This document shows positions 28,001-33,301 of a stretch of DNA of 64,000 bases, piece by piece; within the stretch, counting starts at the first letter, position 1; each line of letters starts with the position of its first letter. Where the stretch lies: contig JAJQOW010000015.1 of assembly GCA_037975125.1 (NCBI GenBank), positions 1,584,303 through 1,648,302 on the forward strand. The letters run 5' to 3'. A model generated the notes under the pieces. That model was given only the letters and a program-made list of their open reading frames with translations, was not told the origin of the DNA and searched no databases. A program made the position numbers and the translations under genes. Source of the DNA: Latrodectus hesperus (Eukaryota > Arthropoda > Arachnida > Araneae > Theridiidae).

Positions 28001-28194
28001 GACTGTTTTGTTTCTACAGAGATACCTCTTAATTCCGTTAAATGGTTGTAGTTAGAAATTGAAGACTGTTTTGTTTCTTCAGAGATACTTCTTAGTTCCA
28101 TTATATCGTTGTTAGAATTTGAAGCTTGTTTTGTTTTTTCAGAGATACCTCTAAGCTCCGTTATGTCGTTGTTACAAATATTATAATTTTCCAT
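1522..28194 (-). CDS. CCCH / RWD-like / CHY zinc-finger protein, nine exons placed
   Basis: Exons in transcript order: 28194-27236, 20069-19967, 17448-17389, 12362-12218, 9877-9335, 7287-7179, 6671-6551, 3124-3010, 1668-1522. Every junction is GT-AG and phases agree except 17389/12362, where a small unseen exon (length 3n+1) is required. Protein order: N-terminal Ser/Asn repeat, three CCCH fingers (C-x7/8-C-x5-C-x3-H), an RWD-like segment, a Cys-rich middle and a full CHY-type zinc finger (C-x-H-Y, FPCCG, YPC-x2-C-H, MVCGFCSKEQ, C-x2-C, HWEGGKGC). At least 766 codons are accounted for. CCCH fingers usually bind RNA, and CHY fingers occur in RCHY1-type ubiquitin ligases and in Hot13, but no RING follows here, so function is unknown. 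The start is the ATG at 28194; the in-frame codon further upstream is TTG. The last exon may be longer than shown. Confidence 0.85.
1669..3009 (-). other. Intron 8 of the zinc-finger gene
   Basis: AT-rich intron. Apart from a small MITE-like segment at about 1895-2072 nothing is recognised. Confidence 0.6.
1895..2072. repeat. Possible short MITE with GATGACGTA ends
   Basis: GCGCGATGACGTAA near 1901 is mirrored by TTATACGTCATCTGCGCC near 2054-2071, giving imperfect inverted ends of about 14 bases around 170 bases of somewhat more GC-rich DNA. No target duplication is obvious and no other copy lies in the window. Confidence 0.3.
3010..3124 (-). CDS. Zinc-finger gene exon 8 (core of the CHY finger)
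   Basis: A 115-base exon with acceptor TTGTTAAG and donor GTGCAT. It reads FPCCGRLYPCDVCHDEKETD, then H-E, then RMVCGFCSKEQ. All zinc ligands expected of this part of the CHY domain are present. Confidence 0.9.
3572..3615. repeat. (TA)n microsatellite
   Basis: About 22 uninterrupted TA units. Confidence 0.95.
4808..5632 (-). mobile_element. piggyBac-type deletion derivative flanked by TTAA
   Basis: An 825-base segment, clearly more GC-rich than its surroundings, lies between TTAA at 4804-4807 and TTAA at 5633-5636. It starts CCCTTTAGCGGT and ends ACCATCAAAGGG, so the two ends share an inverted CCCTTT; this and the TTAA target duplication are piggyBac hallmarks. Near the right end it carries repeated GAGCTCAGCTCG/GAACTCG motifs. 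A short minus-strand reading frame (5127-5279) resembles the acidic N-terminus of a piggyBac transposase. No DDD catalytic domain is present, so the element could only move if helped by a full-length relative. Confidence 0.75.
5127..5279 (-). pseudogene. Residual N-terminus of a piggyBac-like transposase
   Basis: A 50-codon frame beginning M-A-Q-K-R-K-L-N-D-I-D-Y-Y-D-D-Y-D, a basic start followed by an acidic Asp/Glu/Tyr run, as in many piggyBac transposase N-termini. After about 31 codons the sequence turns into AT-rich filler and stops, which marks the internal deletion. The identification rests on the surrounding TTAA/CCCTTT ends more than on the peptide. Confidence 0.5.
6551..6671 (-). 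CDS. Zinc-finger gene exon 7 (start of the CHY finger)
   Basis: A 121-base exon with acceptor TTGTTCCAG. A Lys-rich linker is followed by L-P-D-F-G-T-C-K-H-Y-K-K-S-H-R-W-L-R, the Cys-x-His-Tyr signature that names the domain. The last Arg codon is split across the GTATTT donor. Confidence 0.88.
6672..7178 (-). other. Intron 6 of the zinc-finger gene
   Basis: About 500 bases of AT-rich DNA with nothing recognised. Confidence 0.6.
7179..7287 (-). CDS. Zinc-finger gene exon 6
   Basis: A 109-base exon reading G-L-H-Y-G-Q-K-Q-K-R-W-C-M-F-C-N-E-K-L. The Trp-Cys-x2-Cys completes the cysteine module begun in exon 5. Acceptor TTTTAG, donor GTAATT, ending in phase 1. Confidence 0.82.
7288..9334 (-). 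other. Intron 5 of the zinc-finger gene
   Basis: Holds a compound microsatellite at about 8505-8612. Nothing else is recognised. Confidence 0.6.
8510..8612. repeat. Compound microsatellite (TCAC)n-(TA)n-(GA)n-(TA)n
   Basis: A run of CTCA/TCAC units is followed by about 18 TA units, a GAGAGAGATAG link and a second TA tract to 8612. Confidence 0.9.
9335..9877 (-). CDS. Zinc-finger gene exon 5 (Cys-rich central region)
   Basis: A 543-base exon bounded by acceptor AAATTAG and donor GTGAGT, encoding 181 residues. The first half is a polar linker. The second half has paired cysteines (CIRCKTPSNMKC, CSKCSKL, CLNCSRQ) spaced like a metal-binding module. It runs directly into the YGQKQKRWCMFC motif of exon 6. 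Confidence 0.85.
10713..10795. repeat. Tandem repeat, about 35-base unit, 2.3 copies
   Basis: The unit ATCAGATTTTAnnCATTAATTTTTTATCATAAT occurs twice in direct succession, with a third truncated copy (ATCCGATTTTAAGCA). Copies differ by a few substitutions and one or two T residues. Confidence 0.75.
11400..11642 (+). mobile_element. tRNA-derived SINE-like element, second family
   Basis: A GC-richer island with a pol III-like head: GGCTGAATGGTAAATG resembles box A and GGGTTCTTTGTCC at about 11448-11460 a degraded box B (GGTTCGANTCC). A unique body follows, containing GGTCCCCACTGGGTTGCGACAAATG, then an A/T-rich tail at 11641. It is unlike the SINE at 29.45 kb. Only one copy is in the window. 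Confidence 0.5.
12218..12362 (-). CDS. Zinc-finger gene exon 4
   Basis: Acceptor CTTTTTAG and donor GTATAG enclose 145 bases. It encodes H-L-N-Y-N-I-K-D-W-L-E-K-R followed by a helix-rich stretch ending FIGGLKK, consistent with the C-terminal helix of an RWD fold. It begins in phase 1, which exon 3 cannot supply. Confidence 0.72.
13986..14017. repeat. (TA)n tract left of the DDE transposon
   Basis: About 16 TA units directly abutting the transposon's left inverted repeat. Confidence 0.9.
14018..14180 (+). repeat. Left terminal inverted repeat of the DDE transposon
   Basis: Pairs with 15451-15610 over its length, including the internal block GATGCGGTTTGCACCAAACG and the inner end GATGGCGCTGT. 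Confidence 0.9.
14271..15369 (+). pseudogene. Decayed DDE transposase (HTH domain of DUF4817 type)
   Basis: An ATG at 14271 opens an N-terminal helix-turn-helix region (VVEKALLFKLFY..., ITSSALNKIVKKFEATGSL) typical of a transposase group widespread in arthropods. The frame meets TGA at 14466-14468, where related proteins carry Arg, and TAA near 14653. Frames shift near 14810 and again in a T-run near 14910. Catalytic signatures remain visible: WTDEAHF near 14757, MQDGAPPH at 15037 and PCDFWLWGFLKSKVY near 15166, with 42 residues between the last two aspartates. It ends at 15369. At least four lesions make it inactive. Confidence 0.85.
15451..15610 (-). repeat. Right terminal inverted repeat of the DDE transposon
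   Basis: Inverse of the left repeat, with substitutions such as CCGGG for CAGGG at the tip. Confidence 0.9.
15611..15654. repeat. (TA)n tract right of the DDE transposon
   Basis: About 22 TA units immediately after the right inverted repeat. Confidence 0.9.
17389..17448 (-). CDS. Zinc-finger gene exon 3 (RWD-like, part 2)
   Basis: A 60-base exon with acceptor TTTCAAG and the consensus donor GTAAGT. It reads PFDLKSLQLEVIFPEEYPIE; F-P-x-x-Y-P is the usual RWD turn. It ends in phase 0, but the next exon found begins in phase 1, so one exon is missing in between. Confidence 0.8.
17826..18098 (+). repeat. Inverted-repeat arm 1: (TA)n - X - Y
   Basis: A TA tract (17826-17900) is followed by block X (17901-18059, starting TTAAAAACATTTAATAAAAT and ending TTGTCTAAAATG) and directly by block Y (18058-18098, TGCCCCATTGTATAACTTAA and on to ATTGCCA). 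Both blocks recur inverted at 18861-19108. Confidence 0.85.
18100..18850 (-). pseudogene. 3' remnant of a LINE (zinc-knuckle tail of ORF2)
   Basis: On the minus strand around 18620-18540 the frame reads TVCRKCYKSEEREHHIVNKC followed by EALALLDW, the Cys-x2-Cys...His-x4-Cys knuckle found after RNase H in I/jockey-type LINEs. Upstream on that strand (about 18700-18630) RRFLQRGKRKQLNMIGLFQ matches the usual stretch before the knuckle, across an interrupted frame. The remnant fills the space between the two inverted arms. Confidence 0.6.
18861..19108 (-). repeat. Inverted-repeat arm 2: Y - (TA)n - X
   Basis: Read on the minus strand this is block Y (19108-19066), a TA tract (19065-19016) and block X (19015-18861). 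X and Y match arm 1 closely, but their order relative to the TA tract is rotated. The two arms are therefore circular permutations of a unit (TA)n-X-Y, in opposite orientation. Confidence 0.85.
19967..20069 (-). CDS. Zinc-finger gene exon 2 (RWD-like, part 1)
   Basis: Acceptor TTTTACAG and donor GTGTGT bound a 103-base exon starting in phase 2. It reads R-D-T-E-I-I-Q-L-K-R-R-Y-P and ends S-F-T-F-E-P-S-D-P-D-W. It joins exon 1 and exon 3 without breaking frame. Confidence 0.8.
21500..22165 (+). pseudogene. Tc1-like transposase remnant
   Basis: Short frames on the plus strand recall Tc1 transposase: TDFYIIHNRVLTG, a stop, then QYRDE near 21540-21600, and NPIEHAWDILERQ near 22003-22040, the block just after the third catalytic residue. 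Stops and frameshifts separate them. No inverted ends were found. Confidence 0.55.
22583..22594. repeat. Target-site duplication, LINE copy A (left)
   Basis: AACACAAAATTC, repeated exactly at 24584-24595 on the other side of the element. Confidence 0.85.
22890..23715 (+). pseudogene. LINE copy A ORF1 remnant (DUF4780-like)
   Basis: ATG at 22890 opens a frame that hits TAA at 22962-22964, where sister copy B keeps a Glu codon (GAA). Reading onward with frame changes gives a Lys-rich linker and then KMAVLIEGHPEKRLTEEQAS, FLSCKLEKEALIINCADLES and SKWLE: the pattern of the small ORF1 domain (DUF4780-like, nucleic-acid binding by inference) carried by several arthropod LINEs. Several stops make it non-coding now. 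Confidence 0.65.
23750..24525 (+). pseudogene. LINE copy A ORF2 3' part: RNase H and zinc knuckle
   Basis: Plus-strand frames give AEVLAINHCLRL, a degraded SYGQAALKAL (canonical SDSQAALKAL) and VWVLGHKGNERADELAKHG, the RNase H signature of LINE ORF2. The TAG at 24034-24036 breaks the frame. A second open stretch (24079-24525) carries MGLFQQDPICRKCHTQEETEQ followed by a His, the Cys/His knuckle, and ends shortly before the 3' UTR. The D-to-Y change in the SDSQ motif removes a catalytic Asp. Confidence 0.8.
24584..24595. repeat. Target-site duplication, LINE copy A (right)
   Basis: Second copy of AACACAAAATTC. Confidence 0.85.
24902..24965. repeat. Perfect 25-base palindrome arms, 14-base loop
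   Basis: 24902-24926 (AAAATATTGAATTTGGAAAC...) is the exact inverse of 24941-24965. Such a structure could extrude as a hairpin. No transposon signature surrounds it. Confidence 0.9.
25145..25745 (+). pseudogene. Second LINE remnant: RNase H and tail
   Basis: VLQWIPSHCSIPGNDSADDL near 25260-25325, then AKAGSNL, is the C-terminal RNase H motif (canonical WIPSHCGIPGNE-x-AD-x-LAK). Degraded frames continue through KRRKVWASLLTKPIPYNLHR near 25440-25500 and MDMII, as in the stretch before the zinc knuckle of I-like LINEs. Stops are frequent. It differs from LINE copy A in wording, so it is a separate family or a far older copy. Confidence 0.65.
27236..28194 (-). CDS. Zinc-finger gene exon 1: Ser/Asn repeats and three CCCH fingers
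   Basis: This exon encodes about 319 residues from ATG 28194 and ends with donor GTATAT after the first two bases of an Arg codon. Residues 1-90 carry four degenerate copies of a roughly 21-residue unit (ELRGIS-x2-TKQ-S-rich). Three CCCH fingers follow: VCLFF...CYYGRNCKFSH, MCRYF...CNKREKCPFQH and ICHYF...CDRGENCKFYH. A charged linker then leads to LTEEDLKNL, which starts the RWD-like part. Confidence 0.88.
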
Positions 28195-29448
28195 GTTTTT
28201 AAACTTAGAAAATTCCCTCAATAATAAATAATTATTCCCGATTCTAAGAAAAAAATCTCATCAAGTTTGTCTCTAAATGATTTTTCGTACAGGGTCAGCT
28301 ATGTTATAGTAATATGGTACAGTATGGTTCAGCAAAATATTTTTTGCTTACATTTTCAATGTTTATCAACATTCAACGAATTCTCCATGTGCTTCTTCGT
28401 GGATAATTTTTCAGAATATATTAAAATCGAAACTTGACTGATTTTATAAGTTTATCATTTATAAAACTTTATGTTAATTTTAAAAGTTAAAATATATTTA
28501 ATATAATATTAATACTTTAAAATCAAAAAATTAAAATTTATTTAAATACGAAATTATTGAAAACAGTTATTCAGCTTGATACGTATGGCAACATGAGTTC
28601 ACAAATTGTTTGTTTTGTTTTAATTAATCACACAGACACAGGTGGTTGGGTTTTATCATTGTTCATTCAATCTGAATACTTTTCAATCTGAAAATCATCT
28701 AATATGGAATATAAATTTAGGTTACGCAACTCTTTCATTTAGCAACTATTTGTGTTTGTTTTAAATTAAATATTTAAGACAATTTTCATAAATTTACAGT
28801 TGAGGCTCGTTTTTACGAAATTATAAAGATCGGTAAAACAGGTCATAAAATGTAAAATTAAATGTTAGATTTGTTAGATAAACACTTTTCTTATTACAAA
28901 TAAAATACTATTAGAATTTTTGTAATATGTTCTGTATGAGAAATATGCAAAATAAAATTCTTATTTAAACATACTTTCATTTTACTGATAAAAAAATCTA
29001 GCAAAGTAATTACCTATTTTTAAAATTTCGCCAAGGGTGACTGTACAGTAAATTTTAACCTTTTTTTGCTGTTTTAAAACTATCATTAAAAATACAATAC
29101 ATTTTTTCGACGTAGCAATGCATTTTCCTATTTTCTTAAAAAAGTACCTTAAATTTTGTTAGCCATTTATCTGCTTATTTTAAGAAAAAAGCAGCACTAA
29201 TTCTCTTGCTTGATATCTGAAACATCTTTTCCATTTTTATTCATGTTTCTCAATCATCTAAGCCTATAATAACTTTTTGCATACTAATTTCATCTGAGTC
29301 CACATTAAAAAAAAGTTTCATAAAGTTATTTTTCTGGCAGCAGATTTCTTTGTTCATGTTTATGAATGAGTCATCCTCACCCTAAATCATTTGATATATG
29401 AGTAGTCATTTATTCTGTAATATCATTCCAAGCATTGATCTCATTTTG

Positions 29449-29632
29449 AGTGCGCCGAATGGTTAGCGCTCTTGCCTTCGTTTCAACAGTTCATGGGTTC
29501 GAATCCCACCTTGGGCATGGATGTTTGTAGTGGTTCGTAATCCACTTTAAACTGTAGGTCCCAGTCTAATTAGCCCTCATATGCAGAAAAGGACTGTTGA
29601 GTGACAAACAAACTCGTTTTGAGTGCAACTTT
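29449..29632 (+). mobile_element. tRNA-derived SINE, best copy of family 1
   Basis: The head carries pol III box A (TGGTTAGCGCTC near 29460) and a perfect box B GGTTCGAATCC at 29496-29506, followed by TTGGGCATGGATGTTTGTAG and a tRNA-unrelated body ending CTCATATGCAGAAAAGGACTGTTGAG. The same body recurs at 49115-49275 (inverted) and, more diverged, at 36690-36845 and 61865-62045, which shows it is a mobile repeat and not a working tRNA gene. Confidence 0.82.
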
Positions 29633-30176
29633 ATGATTTGATTCCAAGTCCTGATGACACCTTACTGTATTTGCACTTGAAGCTATTGAAGATATTCAGG
29701 TGCATAAGCTATAAGACAGAACTTTATGCAAAAAATCTCATGATTACTTTAAAAAATATCAGATTTTAACATTATCAGTGCAGTTTACTATATTTAATTT
29801 AAAAAACCTACAATTTTTCAATAAAAACATTGATCCAAGTTTCTCAACCTTAAAATGATAAAAATTTTATAATAAAAATATTTATACAAGTTTCTTAGTT
29901 AAGAAAAAAATGACAAAATGTTTTAAAACCATGTAGAAGAAAACTTATTTAGAAAACAGACACAAATGAAGTGGGATGAGAATAATTTTACAAAAAGATA
30001 TTTTAGTTCATTCATTTATAAATTAGCAATGTTCAACCACAAATTGGAATGTGCATAGTTCACCAAAAGAATTACTACAATCTTTGAAAAATAAATGTTC
30101 TAACACACTAAATATATCCATAAAAGAAAAATGTGTCTATTTTTAAAATATTTCTACTAAACAGTGCCTAATTGTT

Positions 30177-30219
30177 CCTATTCTCAACTGTAATATTGCA
30201 TGTTATTGTTGAGAATAGG
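30177..30219. repeat. 12-base inverted repeat
   Basis: CCTATTCTCAAC at 30177-30188 pairs with GTTGAGAATAGG at 30208-30219 across a 19-base loop. Confidence 0.8.
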
Positions 30220-30445
30220 TGTGATTTAAAAGTTATGTATTTTTTTTTTTAGTCTTATTTAATTATTTTTCCAAAAGAATATATGCACATGCTTATAAAT
30301 GCTTTAAAAAAATTGTTGGAGAGTTCAAATTTTTGACTTCTTGAAATTTCTGATCCTTGCTATATTACAAAATCATCTACTTGATGCTAATTAAATCTTG
30401 TTTACAAAATCTAATTAGCACTTCTTGAGTTCATTTAATTTGACC

Positions 30446-30530
30446 CTTGAAATAGCGTCTAGGCTCTGAAAGCTTCTTGAAATAGCTTCTAGGCTCTGAA
30501 AGCTGCTTGAAATAGCTTCTAGGCTTAAAT
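30446..30530. repeat. Tandem repeat, 30-base unit, 2.7 copies
   Basis: CTTGAAATAGCnTCTAGGCT followed by CTGAAAGCTn is repeated at 30446, 30476 and, partially, 30506, with single-base differences. Confidence 0.88.
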
Positions 30531-31246
30531 CCTTTGTAAATTGCTCTATGAAAATGAAATAATTTTTGCTAAAAATCAAATTTTATTTAAATTGGATAAT
30601 GTGACCACTAAATTTAATACTTTTCTTTATAGGAAATAATTTAAAATTTTCCTTCAATGTTTGAGGTTTATAAAACAGCCTGAGTATCCTTTTTATTCAT
30701 GTCTGAGCAAAAAATTATGATGAAAATTGCAAATGGAAGATTTGTGAAAATAAGTTTGCAAGAAACAGATTTTTCAAAATTTAAGTTTGTAAATAAAAAT
30801 TAAATTATTGCATCTTTAGGACTATATTTTAGGAACCAGTCACTAATTTGTAAAATCATGAGTATATTTGTGAATTAGATGTTCATAAAAATGATTGTGT
30901 ACTTTAATATATCCTGAAACTTGTATATTTAAATATTATCTGTATTAAATTATATTCTGTTTTATATTTTTATAAGAGTTAGTTAAGTTCCTACATTTAA
31001 ATCTGTAAATCATATAATAGAGTAAAAATATGTTTTGTTTTAAAGTTATTATGATGGAGAATTGATAGCCCCTATTAAAATTATTTTTTAGTTTAATGTG
31101 TTGCATTCCCGGTTATTCTCAATTTAACTATCGTATAAATCAGTTGCAAATGTTTATTCAATGATATATATTTTTAGAAAGCAATTATGTAAATGAAATA
31201 TTTAAAATTTTTCTTTGGGGAAAAAATTATTAAGTTTTTTAAATTT

Positions 31247-31299
31247 ATATATCAGGCTTCACAAGTAATAGTTAGGAAAACTTATGAAGCCTGATATAT
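31247..31299. repeat. 15-base inverted repeat
   Basis: ATATATCAGGCTTCA (31247-31261) pairs perfectly with TGAAGCCTGATATAT (31285-31299). Confidence 0.85.
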
Positions 31300-33235
31300 G
31301 ATAAATATTCATTTATCTACATATTTAATTGAGAGATAAATTTCATTTCTGCTTCTGTTATTTTAAAGAAAGGTTTTTTAATGTTGTATCTTTCATTAGA
31401 AATATTTTTGTGACAATTCTTTTTATGCTGCATGCAACTATTATAAAAACAGAATTATAAAAAATTAAGTTAAATCTGAACGTGTTTTATATGAAATTTA
31501 AAATTTCGATTTATGTATTTCAATTCTTTAAAAATAAACATGTTTAGCTATGTGTTCATTTTAAACATTCCACCCTTGAGGGTGTTCTGGATAAGATCCT
31601 TCTCATGTAATATTTATGTTGCTTAGGAAAATAGAACTTTAAATTTTCTTGTTAATATTATATTCTTATTTCTACAAATTTCTATGCAGTAATGAACTAC
31701 TTTAAAAAATGCTATTAAAACAAATTAGAAGTGTGATACTGTTTTGGGTGACATTTAACATTGTAGATTATTTGGTATTTTTTCTCTTGTTGAGATTAAA
31801 AAGATATATTGCTTAATCAATAATGTTTAACAGAGAATTCAAATCATGACATTAATTGCCAGTGTTTTTCACCAATTTCCAATTTTTGTATCAAGCACTC
31901 TACAGTTATCTTGCCAACCTAGCTTACTTCATGCAATATCCAGTTTTCAAATTGCCGATCATTCTCAAACTTGAACTTTAAACTATTCTAAATTTCAAAT
32001 ATTGAAATTTTAAGTATTTCCTTATAATTATACAGAAATATTAAAAGACTATTAACTAGAAGCTGATATTAACATAATTAGAAAGTAATATTACTTATTA
32101 AAAAAACAAATATTAACTAAATATCATACAGTCTATAGCATGAAACAAACCAGCAATAAAATTAAATCTGCAATCTATGAAAACCCTGATTTTAATTAAC
32201 TGAGGAGTGGTGCTCACCTTAAAAAACATTAATGTAACTCAATCTACTATTGACTCAACTAGGAAATGAAACTAAATCTATAATGTAAATAAAATACATT
32301 ATAATGAAAACTTGGATTTTCATTAACTGATTAGAGGTGCTTTTACTATTTTAAAGAAAATATTAGTGAAATTGAAATTTGATCTTGAGGGAACCGGGCA
32401 GTAAAGTTAAATCAATGACACCATAAAAATACACATTTACTTTTATGCTAACACTGATTTTAATTAACCAAGCAGTGGAACACACCTGAAAAAAACATAA
32501 TTGAAAATGTAAATGGGCCCCAGAGAGAACCAAACAATAAAATTAAATCTATAATATAAATAAAATACATTTTATGAAAAACTTGAGTTTATAATTATAT
32601 TATTATTGAACACATATTTTTATAAAAACTTGAGTTAAAGCCTTAAACTTCATGTTAAACCTAAATATGTATTAAATAATTCGGTAAAATTCTAGCGTAT
32701 ATAATATGTTTAATGCAATTTTAAAAAATATCCCCAATGGTAAGATTGCAAGTTTCCAAATGCAAAATGTCTAAAAAGCAGTAGCCCACCAAATCTTACT
32801 AATTCAGCAACAACAGGTTACAGTAAGATCATAGTTTTCAAAATCTCTATCGCGCTCTATCTTCTACTTTGAACACTTTTTACCGTGTTATTTTCAAGTT
32901 AAAATATCTTAGTAAAGAACTACAAACTTAACTGCACATATTTTACGAAATTTGAATATTAAAAAACAAATATAAATTTTTAAAAGTCAATACTATTTGT
33001 AATCATACAGTAAAATCTAATCATATTTAATTTTGTTTAAATCTATCAGAATATAAACACTTTTAAACTGCGCACTGGCACTTATTTTAAAATAACACAT
33101 TATTCTAATTTTAATTGTTAGAGTAATATACATTTCAACAAGAAGCTTCTCAAATATTTTTCTACTATTAATAAATTATACTTATTTTACTAAATGTTGT
33201 TGTTGCTTATGACATTTGAACAAGCCAAGCTCGCT

Positions 33236-33265
33236 ATGTCATTGGAATGCGAATTAAATCAATAG
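33236..33265 (+). promoter_or_regulatory. Possible overlapping upstream ORF before DOLK
   Basis: ATG at 33236 starts a nine-codon frame ending in TAG at 33263-33265, out of frame with and overlapping the proposed DOLK ATG at 33247. If both lie in the transcript, it would lower initiation at the main start. The transcription start is unknown. Confidence 0.3.
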
Positions 33266-33301
33266 AGAGCGTCTTTAGTTTTGGATCAGAGCACCGCAAA
33301 G
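33247..33301 (+). CDS. DOLK: DOLK exon 1 (proposed)
   Basis: ATG at 33247 with G at -3 gives 18 codons and one base, ending at a strong donor (AAAG/GTGAGA) in a locally GC-richer patch. It is proposed because its phase joins exon 2 exactly. There is no domain evidence; it could instead be 5' UTR. Confidence 0.45.

Larger units (their letters stand above)
28195..33246. other. Intergenic region between divergent genes
   Basis: About 5 kb between the first codon of the minus-strand zinc-finger gene and the proposed DOLK start. Both promoters should be here, but no TATA box or other core element stands out in such AT-rich DNA. It holds a SINE at 29449-29630, a 30-base tandem repeat at 30446-30530 and two hairpins (30177-30219, 31247-31299). 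Confidence 0.6.

Noticed and set aside
29451..29522. A tRNA gene
   Set aside because: Pol III boxes are present, but the cloverleaf stems do not pair well and the body recurs elsewhere as a SINE.
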